This document shows, piece by piece, positions 1 through 7,744 of a stretch of 8,963 nucleotides of DNA. Each line of letters begins with the position of its first letter. Position 1 is the first letter of the stretch. A model generated the notes under the pieces. The model was not told where the DNA came from, searched no databases, and worked only from the letters and a program-made list of their open reading frames with translations. Source of the stretch: Gammaproteobacteria bacterium. Lineage in GTDB: Bacteria; Pseudomonadota; Gammaproteobacteria; Chromatiales; Chromatiaceae. Position numbers and translations under genes: made by a program. The stretch lies in contig JAUVEG010000038.1 of NCBI GenBank assembly GCA_030594925.1, positions 1 to 8,963 on the forward strand, in the 5' to 3' direction.

Positions 1-72
1 CTGGATGATCGCATGGGTCCGGTGCTGAAGCTGCTCAACGGCGTCACCACTCTGGTTGGGCGCCTGCCTTAG
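1..72 (+). CDS. 3' end of an unidentified protein gene
   Basis: An open frame enters from the left edge and ends at TAG (70-72), giving 23 residues that begin LDDRMGPVLKLLNG and end VGRLP. The piece is amphipathic and helix-like, with no cysteine or recognisable catalytic motif. It converges on ubiV. A ubiT gene would be a natural neighbour of ubiUV, but nothing in these 23 residues supports that identification, so no function is assigned. Reality of the frame rests only on its being open to a stop and on the repeat that starts right after it. Confidence 0.5.
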   Translation: MDDRMGPVLKLLNGVTTLVGRLP

Positions 73-78
73 ACCCTT

Positions 79-240
79 TTTTTGTAACCACGGAATACAC
101 GGAACACACGGAAAATACTAAAATCATTCCTTAACAAATCAATAACTCTGCGCAGGAAGCAGAATTGGGTGCTGCCTTCAAAGGTTATTGGAAACTCATA
201 TCATTCCGTGTTTTCAGTGTATTCCGTGGTTCATTTTTTT
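79..240. repeat. Separated inverted repeat of 'accacggaatacac' type between converging genes
   Basis: The left arm (86-111) and the reverse complement of the right arm (206-231) match over 26 bp with two mismatches; both contain aaccacggaatacac. About 94 bp lie between them. T-runs follow the left edge (79-84) and the right arm (234-240). The element fills the gap between the partial gene and ubiV, and its right edge overlaps the ubiV stop codon (233-231). The long hairpin followed by a T-run could terminate plus-strand transcription. The structure resembles a small non-autonomous mobile element or a terminator-associated intergenic repeat; no open frame inside looks real. Confidence 0.7.
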
Positions 241-1154
241 GTTCTCTGGAACATCTGCTCGGCGGCCACCCGGGCGCGCTGCGCCATGCCGGCGTCTCCG
301 TGCCAGTAGCCGTCACAGGGTCCTGTTGGCATCATCTTCTCAAGCCGGGCATTCCCTGCAGCGCTGTCCAGCTCGCCTCTCATCACTTTTGAAAAGATCT
401 CGATCACCTTCCCGGTTCTGTGTGACTGTGGGCTGATGCGCACTACATCGACGCCCAGTGCACGCATCTGCTCCAGTTCAGGCAGCAAATTGAATGTATG
501 AGCGGACTGGGTCTGGATGCCATTGAGGGCCAAAAAACGTGTGTCGTCCTGGGCTTTCAGTTGCAGACCATCAGGGTAGTCGAGACAGCGGTACTGGCAG
601 TCATCCTTGGGCAGGTTATGCGCGCGGGCGGTGAAGCAGCGGGCTGAATAGGCCAGCGGCAGACGGCCATAGGCAAATACCTCGGTCTCCACCCCGTCGG
701 GACGCCGGACCTGCATATCGGCCAGGGTTTTATGCGACAGCTCGACAGGCAGCACCCAGCGTATGAGCCCGTGACGGGCAAGCAGTGCCAGGGTCCTGTC
801 GTTATAGACATTGACGCTGTGGCCGGAGACGAAGGACTTGCCCTGCATCAGCTGCACTGCTCCCATGTCGTTGGCTTCGACCAGGTATTTGCCGTTGCTG
901 CAGATGCGCCGCAGGCGTTTCAGCTCGGAGTCCGCCTCCAGCAATGCCAGGGTGGAGAGCACCACCTGTTTGCCCGCATCGGCCAGTTTGTCAGCCAGTT
1001 GCAACCAATCTTCGCTGCGCATCAGGGTGCGTTTGGAGCAGATGGTCTCTCCCAGGTAGACGATATCCACCGGGCTCTTTGCCACCTCGGCATAAAAATC
1101 CAGCACCTGCTGTTTGGGCCAGTAGTAGAGTATGGGTCCGAGTGATAACTTCAT
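231..1154 (-). CDS. ubiV: UbiV, oxygen-independent ubiquinone hydroxylation subunit (U32 peptidase-like, 4Fe-4S)
   Basis: 307-residue U32-family protein. UbiV works with UbiU to hydroxylate ubiquinone precursors without O2 in the cytoplasm; prephenate has been reported as the hydroxyl donor in E. coli. Seen here: the N-terminus [13 protein letters not shown] typical of the family, and cysteines at C39, C173, C186 and C190. The 13- and 4-residue spacing of the last three matches the 4Fe-4S ligands of E. coli UbiV (C39, C180, C193, C197). ATG at 1154 is chosen because the family N-terminus begins there; the ribosome site is weak, with AGGA about 14 nt upstream. Unlike the usual tight ubiU-ubiV spacing, 241 bp containing a repeat element separate it from ubiU. 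The stop codon and last lysines lie at the edge of another repeat (79-240), so the C-terminus may be slightly altered. Confidence 0.95.
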   Translation of the reverse strand: MKLSLGPILYYWPKQQVLDFYAEVAKSPVDIVYLGETICSKRTLMRSEDWLQLADKLADAGKQVVLSTLALLEADSELKRLRRICSNGKYLVEANDMGAVQLMQGKSFVSGHSVNVYNDRTLALLARHGLIRWVLPVELSHKTLADMQVRRPDGVETEVFAYGRLPLAYSARCFTARAHNLPKDDCQYRCLDYPDGLQLKAQDDTRFLALNGIQTQSAHTFNLLPELEQMRALGVDVVRISPQSHRTGKVIEIFSKVMRGELDSAAGNARLEKMMPTGPCDGYWHGDAGMAQRARVAAEQMFQRTKK

Positions 1155-1175
1155 GGCTTTCTTTGATTCCTAGCG

Positions 1176-1374
1176 AGACTAAGTCTCAGACTGAAAAAGG
1201 CATGAAAAAAATTATTTTCTCTCGCTAAGACGCAAAGACCGCAAAGTGTTTTTCTTGGCGAGCTTAGGCGTCTTCGCCTGCATGGATGCAGGTGAGGGGC
1301 GTGAGCAGGACGCGGAAGCTTTGCGAGAGTCATTATTGAAATTTGACTCATTTGTAAAGATGCTGGCCACTCAA
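1176..1374 (-). repeat. Triple element copy A, upstream of ubiV
   Basis: In the ubiV direction the parts are: a 32-nt outer box (1374-1343), differing from copies B and C at three positions; a palindromic core (1329-1219) with ends CTCTCGCAAAG / GCGAGAG; a T-run (about 1210-1204); and a CTTAGTC box (1183-1177). The core contains a 44-nt extra module (1275-1318), absent from copy B. Core orientation relative to the outer box is as in copy C and opposite to copy B. Confidence 0.85.
1275..1318 (+). repeat. 44-nt inserted module, copy in element A
   Basis: This 44-nt block lies between GTCTT and CTTTGCG. The same block, 38 of 44 identical, occurs at 8160-8203 with the same left and right junctions, while copy B has an uninterrupted GTCTTTGCG. 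Its start forms a hairpin, CCTGC-ATGGAT-GCAGG (1277-1292). The junctions fit insertion with duplication of CTT, but other origins are possible. Confidence 0.75.
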
Positions 1375-1395
1375 GAGTTGGGGTGAGGGATGAGT

Positions 1396-2391
1396 TCATT
1401 GCCATGGCCTGTGATAGGCGCCGAGTGTGGTTTGGCTCCCTTCGGAAACCTTTGCCAGTTCCTGCATCCACTCAGCCTGTGGCGCATAGGCATCGGGGTC
1501 GCGTTTGCATGCATCTATCGCCTGACGCCACACTCGCGTCACCTGGGCGACATAGACCGGACTGCGCTGCCGCCCCTCGATCTTGATTGCAGAGACTCCC
1601 GTCTGCAGCAGTTGGGGCAGCAGTTCCAGGGTATTCAGGCTGGTAGGCTCCTCGAGTGCGTGATAGGTGTGGCCGCCGACGCAGAAGCTGCCTTTGCACA
1701 GGGTTGGATAGCCCGCATTTTCCCCCTCTGCATGACGTTCGATCAGAACGCCTCCCAGACGGGTCTCCAGCCCCCGGTCGGTCTCGCGCCACTCCACGTG
1801 ACTGGCGGGAGAGCAGGCGCCATAGGTGTTGGGGGAGCGCCCGGTGGCGTAGGAGGAGAGGATGCAGCGCCCCTCGACCATGACACACAGACTGCCGAAA
1901 CCGAATACTTCGACATCCAGCGGAGTATTCTCTATCACGTGCTTAACCTGGCTCATGGAGAGCACTCGGGGAAGCACGGCCCGTTTGATGCCGAAGTTGT
2001 CCCGATAGAACTGCAGCGCCTCGTAGTTGGTGGCGGAACCCTGTACCGAGAGATGCAGATTAAGATCCGGATGTTTGTCGGCGGCGTAATCGAGCACCCC
2101 GATATCAGCTGCAATCAGCGCGTCAACCCCAAGCTCCGCAGCATTGTCCACCGCACTCTGCCAGCGTTCCCAACCTTCGGGCTGGGGGTAGGTATTCAGC
2201 GCCAGGAAGACACGTCGGCCCCGCTGCCGGGCATACTCGATACCCTGGCGCATCTTGGCCGGACCGAAATTTAGCCCGGCAAAATGACGGGCGTTGGTAT
2301 CATCTCTGAATCCCAGATAGACCGCATCGGCGCCGTTATCTATGGCCGCTTTCAGCGAAGGCAGGTTACCTGCAGGACAAACCAGTTCCAT
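1396..2391 (-). CDS. ubiU: UbiU, oxygen-independent ubiquinone hydroxylation subunit (U32 peptidase-like, 4Fe-4S)
   Basis: 331 residues, the usual UbiU length. UbiU forms a heterodimer with UbiV for O2-independent hydroxylation in ubiquinone synthesis. Seen here: the N-terminus MELVCPAGNLPSLKAAIDNGAD, typical of U32 proteins; the PxxLS and FGFGSLCVM-EGRC segments; and cysteines at C169, C176, C193 and C232, the same numbering as the 4Fe-4S ligands of E. coli UbiU. ATG at 2391 starts exactly at the conserved N-terminus. Only a weak GAG sits in front of it, so translation may be modest. It is the first gene of the ubiU-ubiV pair and follows yhcC by 86 bp, so the three may share a transcript. 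No complete FNR box was seen upstream, although FNR controls these genes in E. coli. Confidence 0.96.
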   Translation of the reverse strand: MELVCPAGNLPSLKAAIDNGADAVYLGFRDDTNARHFAGLNFGPAKMRQGIEYARQRGRRVFLALNTYPQPEGWERWQSAVDNAAELGVDALIAADIGVLDYAADKHPDLNLHLSVQGSATNYEALQFYRDNFGIKRAVLPRVLSMSQVKHVIENTPLDVEVFGFGSLCVMVEGRCILSSYATGRSPNTYGACSPASHVEWRETDRGLETRLGGVLIERHAEGENAGYPTLCKGSFCVGGHTYHALEEPTSLNTLELLPQLLQTGVSAIKIEGRQRSPVYVAQVTRVWRQAIDACKRDPDAYAPQAEWMQELAKVSEGSQTTLGAYHRPWQ

Positions 2392-2433
2392 AACTCAAAC
2401 ACCAATCAATGAATGTAAACACTTCTCCAATTC

Positions 2434-2496
2434 CCTCAATCCTCACTCCTCACTCCTTACTCCTCAGTACTCAGTCCTCAATACTCACTCCTCATC
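2434..2496. repeat. Heptamer tandem array, nine 7-bp units
   Basis: Nine consecutive 7-bp units read CCTCAAT, CCTCACT, CCTCACT, CCTTACT, CCTCAGT, ACTCAGT, CCTCAAT, ACTCACT, CCTCATC. The consensus is (C/A)CTCA(C/G/A)T. The array lies between ubiU and yhcC and encodes the last residues and stop codon of yhcC (stop at 2480-2478). The units vary too much and are too short for a CRISPR array. Copy number could vary between strains. Confidence 0.8.
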
Positions 2497-3404
2497 TTAA
2501 TCCCCTGGCAGGAGCCTCGACGCACCAGTTCAGTCTCCACGCCGTTCAATACCGCCCACTTTTTTGAGCACCACAGGGGAGTTAGAAGTATATCCGTGGA
2601 GGCGGTCCCTGTGACCCTATGGTAGAGCACATCGGATGGCGTCCGCTCAATCATATCAGCCGCTGTCTGAATGTACGCATCCATCGACAGGGGCTGATAC
2701 TCTCCCCGCCGCCATTGATTGGCCAGCTGTGTACCCTTGACCACGTGCAGAGGATGGAGTTTCAGCCCATCCACTCCCAGCGCCAATACCTGCTCCAGAC
2801 TCCGCATGGAGTCATCCCGACCCTCTCCCGGCATACCGACGATCAGGTGGGTGCAGACCGGAATCCCACGCAGCCTTGCCGCCCTCAGGGTGTGCCGATA
2901 CTCAGCAAAGCCATGGCCGCGATTGACCAGCTGCAACGAACGGTCAGAGGTCGACTGTAATCCCAACTCCAACCACACCTCGTACCCCCGGGATTGAACG
3001 TCCACCAGCAGATCAAGCACCTTGTCGGGAACACAGTCCGGGCGTGTTCCTACCGAGATTCCAACTACATCGGGCTCATCCAGTGCCTGCTGGTAGAGTT
3101 TTGCCAGATACTCCACATCCGCATAGGTATTGGTGTAGGCCTGGAAATAGGCAATAAACCGTTTCGCGCCGGTGCGCCTGGCAAGCACGCGGCGTCCGGC
3201 CTCTATCTGCTTGGCAACGCCGGGAGCCTTGCGCGCCGAGGGGGTGAACGAGACGTTGTTGCAGAAGGTGCAGCCCCCACGGCCCTTGCTGCCATCACGA
3301 TTCGGGCAGGTGAAGCCGGCGTTGATCGCCAGCTTGTGCACCCGCTCGCCATAGCGGCGAAGCAGATCCTGACCGAAGGTGTTGACAACGTCAGATAACG
3401 CCAT
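2478..3404 (-). CDS. yhcC: YhcC-type radical SAM protein (TIGR01212 family)
   Basis: 308 residues from the chosen start; E. coli YhcC has about 309. The family is radical SAM with an Elp3-like cysteine pattern, and its substrate is not established. Seen here: FTCPNRDGSKGRGGCTFCNN with C33, C45 and C48 (C-x11-C-x2-C), the likely 4Fe-4S ligands; YFQAYTNT; VGISVGTRPDCVPD; YEVWLELGLQ; THLIVGMPGEGRDDS; and GLKLHPLHVVKGT. The frame is open for 21 more codons upstream (to 3467). ATG at 3404 is preferred because it matches the family N-terminus, has AGGAA five bases upstream, and the longer version would translate repeat copy B. The final codons come from the heptamer array, so the last residues (MRSEY) are probably not conserved. 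Confidence 0.93.
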   Translation of the reverse strand: MALSDVVNTFGQDLLRRYGERVHKLAINAGFTCPNRDGSKGRGGCTFCNNVSFTPSARKAPGVAKQIEAGRRVLARRTGAKRFIAYFQAYTNTYADVEYLAKLYQQALDEPDVVGISVGTRPDCVPDKVLDLLVDVQSRGYEVWLELGLQSTSDRSLQLVNRGHGFAEYRHTLRAARLRGIPVCTHLIVGMPGEGRDDSMRSLEQVLALGVDGLKLHPLHVVKGTQLANQWRRGEYQPLSMDAYIQTAADMIERTPSDVLYHRVTGTASTDILLTPLWCSKKWAVLNGVETELVRRGSCQGIKMRSEY

Positions 3405-3409
3405 TGCAG

Positions 3410-3414
3410 TTCCT
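3410..3414 (-). promoter_or_regulatory. Ribosome binding site of yhcC
   Basis: AGGAA on the minus strand, five bases before the ATG at 3404. It decides the start in favour of 3404 over the longer reading from 3467. Confidence 0.7.
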
Positions 3415-3431
3415 GGCGAGGCTATACCGCG

Positions 3432-3576
3432 ACTGACCAAGTATGAAAAAATCATTGTTTCTCGCAAAGGCGCTAAGCTCGCTAAGAAAAAACCTTTGCG
3501 GTCTTTGCGTCTTTGCGAGAGTTATTGTGAAAACTTGACTCATTTGTAAAGATGTTGGTCGCTCAAGGATTACTAG
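3432..3576 (-). repeat. Triple element copy B, upstream of yhcC
   Basis: In the yhcC direction the parts are: TAGTAAT (3575-3569); a 32-nt outer box (3566-3535), identical to that of copy C; a palindromic core (3521-3461); a T-run (3451-3446); and CTTGGTCAGT (3441-3432), matching CTTAGTCAGT of copy C. This copy lacks the 44-nt module, so it shows the uninterrupted core. The core lies reversed relative to the outer box when compared with copies A and C. Confidence 0.85.
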
Positions 3577-3579
3577 AGG

Positions 3580-3600
3580 CCTCAGCACTCAGTCCTCATC
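3580..3600. repeat. Short heptamer array, three units
   Basis: Three units, CCTCAGC, ACTCAGT and CCTCATC, belong to the same heptamer family as 2434-2496 and end with the same CCTCATC unit. They lie between the 3' end of the diheme cytochrome gene and element copy B. Confidence 0.6.
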
Positions 3601-3609
3601 TCTGCTTCT

Positions 3610-4338
3610 TCAATCATCCAGTATCGAGACATAGGCAAAGATGTCACGGATCTCTTCACGCGTGAAATCCGCGAGCAGTTCCTCTTCAGGATCCTCTTCA
3701 TCATGGATGCGGATCTTGTTCAGGTACTTGTCGACCTGTCGCCACAGGTAGTTCGTATATTGACCGGCAAGCATCGGTGAGTTGTCTTTTTCGTCGCCTT
3801 CGGCCCGTTTGCCATGGCAGCTTCTGCACTCCTTGTTGTAGAGCTTTTTGCCCTTGTCGATATCGCCCTCTGCACGAGGTATCTGCATCAGCCTCTTGGT
3901 CTGCAGCAGCCTTTGATAGGCATCGAATTCCGGATCATCTTCGTTGGCCGGGGGGAGGCGTGTCGGCAGGGAGATACGGTTGAGATAAGCGGAGATATCT
4001 GCAATATCCTGCGGCGGCATTTCACGCTCTTCAACGTGTTCGACCATCGGCATGTTGGGGCGGGTGCGATCCTGAAACAGATAGAGCTGTTTGGAGGTGT
4101 AACCTGCAGGCTGACCGGCCACACGTGGATACTCGCCGCTCTTGTCGCCCTGGCCGTATTCTCCATGGCAACCGGCGCAAACCTGGTTGATGTCATCGCC
4201 GTTGTCGAGATCAATCTCAGCTTCAGCCGGAGTGCTCTCCTGCGCCTGAGCATGAGTGAAAAAGCTGAGAATAACCACAATCAGAGCTTTTTTCGAGAAT
4301 GATAAAGGGGCAGAGCAGAGCGCTTGAGAAGTTATCAC
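3610..4338 (-). CDS. Periplasmic diheme c-type cytochrome
   Basis: 242 residues. A signal peptide runs to about residue 32 (KK at 16-17, hydrophobic stretch 18-27, cleavage site AQA-QE). Two heme-binding motifs follow: C54-A-G-C57-H58 and C171-R-S-C174-H175. Methionines M98 or M107 (near EMPPQDIADISAYL) and M189 (near SPMLAGQ) are candidate axial ligands. Two cytochrome c domains in tandem suggest a cytochrome c4-like electron carrier of the periplasm. Acidic stretches (NEDDPEF; HDEEDPEEELL) are conspicuous. The start is GTG at 4338: there is no ATG before the signal peptide, and TAA closes the frame two codons upstream. The Shine-Dalgarno is weak. Placement next to hemerythrin and nor genes suggests a donor to a periplasmic or membrane reductase, possibly NorCB; that partner is inferred. 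Confidence 0.88.
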   Translation of the reverse strand: MITSQALCSAPLSFSKKALIVVILSFFTHAQAQESTPAEAEIDLDNGDDINQVCAGCHGEYGQGDKSGEYPRVAGQPAGYTSKQLYLFQDRTRPNMPMVEHVEEREMPPQDIADISAYLNRISLPTRLPPANEDDPEFDAYQRLLQTKRLMQIPRAEGDIDKGKKLYNKECRSCHGKRAEGDEKDNSPMLAGQYTNYLWRQVDKYLNKIRIHDEEDPEEELLADFTREEIRDIFAYVSILDD

Positions 4339-4393
4339 TGGTTAAGTAATCTCTGAATAAGTCGATAGGATGGGGGTTCGAACTTGTAGGAAT

Positions 4394-4447
4394 GCTCTGC
4401 TTTTATCCCTCGTCTATATGGACGCAGGCGAGGGATAAAAGCAGAGC
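4394..4447. repeat. 19-bp perfect inverted repeat between hemerythrin and diheme cytochrome genes
   Basis: Arms 4394-4412 and 4429-4447 are perfect reverse complements (19 bp), with a 16-nt loop containing TATATGGACGCAGG. The hairpin begins four bases after the hemerythrin stop and ends 55 bp before the cytochrome start. It would form a very stable stem in RNA from either strand. No clean T-run follows on the minus strand, so it is not a textbook intrinsic terminator, though it could stop or protect hemerythrin mRNA. The loop resembles the first part of the 44-nt modules (12 of 16 positions shared with 1277-1292). Confidence 0.85.
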
Positions 4448-4451
4448 TTCA

Positions 4452-5021
4452 TCAATGTACACCACGCTTATGCATGTAATCGCTATATTGCTGATCGACG
4501 ACCCGGATATGGTTGATCAGCCAGTGTTTGAGGTAACCGGCGGTATCTTCCAATGCCTCCTGGCCACGTAAGTTGTATTCTTCGACGAGTTCATTGACCC
4601 GTTTGACCATCTTGCGATGCTCCTTCTTGTGAGCTTCAAGGTCAGGGTAGTCGTGCTTCTCCATCAACTCCTCTTCATGTTTGAAGTGATAGCGGGTGTA
4701 GTCGATCAACTCCTCCAGAGCCTCCTGTTCATAAAAGGTGCTGGGGTGCTCTCGTGAAGCGGTGAGGAACCGATTGATGAGGCCAAGCAGTTTCTGATGT
4801 TCATTGTCGATGGATTTAATGCCGACACTGTACTCCTGTTTCCAGCTGATGTACTTGTGCTTGTCACACAGTTTGTTGTACGCAGAGAGAGCGACAACCA
4901 GGAAGCCGAGCAGCCAGGGAACCGGGCTGTCGATGCCCAGATACACAGTTGCAAGGATGGTGGCAACCATCAGCAGGCCGATCAGCAGTGCCTTGAGGAT
5001 CATCAGTGTGCGTTTTTTCAT
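4452..5021 (-). CDS. Membrane-anchored bacteriohemerythrin
   Basis: 189 residues from ATG at 5021; an in-frame TTG at 5036 would add five. In the longer numbering, two hydrophobic segments (about 11-33 and 39-53) anchor it, followed by a hemerythrin domain from about residue 63 (ISWKQEYSVGIKSIDNEHQ). All seven di-iron ligands can be placed: H80, H117, E121, H136, H140, H176 and D181, with the spacing of other bacterial hemerythrins. The domain binds O2 reversibly; some members bind NO or deliver O2 to membrane enzymes. No kinase, methyl-accepting or cyclase domain is attached, so this is a carrier, buffer or scavenger rather than an evident signal protein. It is divergent from norCB. ATG at 5021 is preferred because GGA lies six bases upstream; that GGA is inside a 14-bp palindrome (5024-5037). 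Confidence 0.92.
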   Translation of the reverse strand: MKKRTLMILKALLIGLLMVATILATVYLGIDSPVPWLLGFLVVALSAYNKLCDKHKYISWKQEYSVGIKSIDNEHQKLLGLINRFLTASREHPSTFYEQEALEELIDYTRYHFKHEEELMEKHDYPDLEAHKKEHRKMVKRVNELVEEYNLRGQEALEDTAGYLKHWLINHIRVVDQQYSDYMHKRGVH

Positions 5022-5023
5022 TG

Positions 5024-5037
5024 GTTGTCCGGACAAC
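5024..5037. repeat. 14-bp perfect palindrome at the hemerythrin start
   Basis: GTTGTCCGGACAAC is its own reverse complement and lies two bases upstream of the hemerythrin ATG. It could be a small operator, or an mRNA hairpin (five pairs, CCGG loop) that covers the GGA of the ribosome site. No known regulator site was recognised. Confidence 0.5.
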
Positions 5038-5209
5038 TGTCAGGGAGAGTATTGAGTCATGCATGGTAATGAATAGTAGTGAGTGCTGTCAATGCATTGT
5101 CTGCAGGAGCATTCAGCACCTGCATAGGTTCAAGCTATACATGGATAAAGTGATAACTTACTGTTATATATGGCTCTTTTTCAGGGCGTGCTGAAGAACT
5201 TCATTTAAA

Positions 5210-5223
5210 TTGACTTGTATCAA
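5210..5223. promoter_or_regulatory. FNR/DNR-type binding box upstream of norC
   Basis: TTGAC-TTGT-ATCAA matches the CRP/FNR-family consensus TTGAT-N4-ATCAA at nine of ten defined bases. Its centre (5216.5) lies 41.5 bp before a start site at 5258, or 40.5 if the start is 5257, which is the class II activator spacing. FNR responds to low O2; the DNR/NNR branch responds to NO. Which one acts here cannot be told from the box. Confidence 0.75.
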
Positions 5224-5244
5224 TGGAATGCTGCTGATCCGTGA

Positions 5245-5250
5245 TAAAAT
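5245..5250 (+). promoter_or_regulatory. Probable -10 element of the norCB promoter
   Basis: TAAAAT (five of six to TATAAT), preceded by TGA, predicts transcription from about 5257-5258, leaving a leader of about 27 nt before norC. No good -35 is present, as expected when the FNR/DNR box occupies that position. Confidence 0.55.
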
Positions 5251-5284
5251 CGCCCGCTCCAACTAAGTCAATAAAGGGTACGTC

Positions 5285-7107
<1,823 letters not shown>

Positions 7108-7123
7108 GCTGTTCTATAGAGAA

Positions 7124-7145
7124 GAGGGGGGCGCAAGTCCCCCTT
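7124..7145 (+). terminator. GC-rich hairpin between norB and norE
   Basis: AGGGGG (7125-7130) pairs with CCCCCT (7139-7144) around an 8-nt loop, with a possible extra G-U pair, followed by TATTTT (7145-7150). It could terminate part of the transcription, or act as a processing or stability stem that sets norCB above norEF. The T-run is short and interrupted, so read-through is likely. Confidence 0.4.
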
Positions 7146-7153
7146 ATTTTGAT

Positions 7154-7744
7154 ATGAATTCCACAGTAAAACAGTCGGAAATTACTACCAAATATCATCT
7201 TCCGGGTGATCTGGCGATCTGGGTTTTCATCTTTGCCGAGCTGCTGGTCTTTGGTATCTTTTTCCTCTCCTACGCCTTTAGCCGCGCCAACAACGTCGAG
7301 CTCTTCAATAAATCCCAGCAAACGCTGGATACCGCAAGCGGAGCCATCAATACACTGCTGCTGATCACCTCGAGCTACTTTGTGGTGCGCGCCGTCACTG
7401 CGATCAAGGCAGGGGATGCACGGCGCTGCGTCAACTGGCTGGCTGCAGCAATTTTGGGGGGCGGGGGATTCCTGGTGATCAAGATGATGGAGTTTGCTGA
7501 CAAGTTTTCACACGGCATCTCCCTTGGCACCAATACCTTCTTTATGTTCTATCTGTCGATGACCTTTTTTCACTTCATGCATGTCATTCTGGGAATGATT
7601 ATCCTCGCGGCCGTGTTGATAAAGGCGCGCAAGGGAGGCTATAGTGCGACAGAATATACCGGCGTTGAAACCGGAGCCTCATACTGGCATATGGTCGATC
7701 TGGTATGGATCGTGCTTTTTCCTCTGGTGTATGTCATCCGATGA
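7154..7744 (+). CDS. norE: NorE, cytochrome c oxidase subunit III-like accessory protein
   Basis: 196 residues with five predicted membrane helices (about 19-43, 63-84, 93-113, 128-157 and 175-195). It belongs to the heme-copper oxidase subunit III family. Seen here: LPGDLAIWVFIFAEL with E29 in helix 1, FFHFMHV with H140 and H143, and E172 followed by YWHMVDLVW, all subunit III hallmarks. NorE is not part of the purified NorCB complex; it is reported to support full NO reductase activity. The ATG at 7154 lacks a Shine-Dalgarno sequence, since the preceding bases are the downstream half of the 7124-7145 hairpin and an AT-rich run. The stop overlaps the norF start (ATGA). A generic oxidase subunit III is unlikely given the position after norB. 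Confidence 0.88.
   Translation: MNSTVKQSEITTKYHLPGDLAIWVFIFAELLVFGIFFLSYAFSRANNVELFNKSQQTLDTASGAINTLLLITSSYFVVRAVTAIKAGDARRCVNWLAAAILGGGGFLVIKMMEFADKFSHGISLGTNTFFMFYLSMTFFHFMHVILGMIILAAVLIKARKGGYSATEYTGVETGASYWHMVDLVWIVLFPLVYVIR

Larger units (their letters stand above)
1155..1395. other. ubiU-ubiV intergenic region, filled by repeat copy A
   Basis: No gene is visible here. Nearly all of it is copy A of the triple element. At the ubiV end, 1175-1187 is a 13-bp palindrome (GAGACT-A-AGTCTC) about 21 nt before the ubiV start codon. Short open frames crossing this stretch have no family resemblance and begin or end inside the repeat. Confidence 0.7.
5022..5284. promoter_or_regulatory. Divergent intergenic region between hemerythrin and norC
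   Basis: No gene is visible. It holds the norC promoter with its FNR/DNR-like box, the palindrome at the hemerythrin start, a 6-bp inverted repeat TGCAGG/CCTGCA (5102-5107 and 5119-5124), and ATAAC-N5-GTTAT (5153-5167). The last two have no known regulator that I can name. I could not place a convincing minus-strand promoter for hemerythrin. Confidence 0.6.

Noticed and set aside
1390..2274. 294-residue plus-strand open frame opposite ubiU
   Set aside because: It is a shadow of a GC-rich gene. UbiU on the other strand has full-length family similarity with all four cluster cysteines.
2392..2410. TTGAT followed by a poor second half just upstream of ubiU as an FNR box
   Set aside because: Only one half-site matches, and it lies within about 15 bases of the start codon, wrong for activation.
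2434..2496. CRISPR-like array
   Set aside because: The units are 7 bp and directly adjacent, with no spacers and no cas genes.
3405..3467. Longer YhcC N-terminus starting at 3467
   Set aside because: The extra 21 residues are translated from repeat copy B and are absent from the family. A good ribosome site precedes 3404.
5024..5037. GT-N7-AC inside the palindrome as a NorR site
   Set aside because: The consensus is too short to mean much, and there are no repeated sites or sigma-54 promoter nearby.
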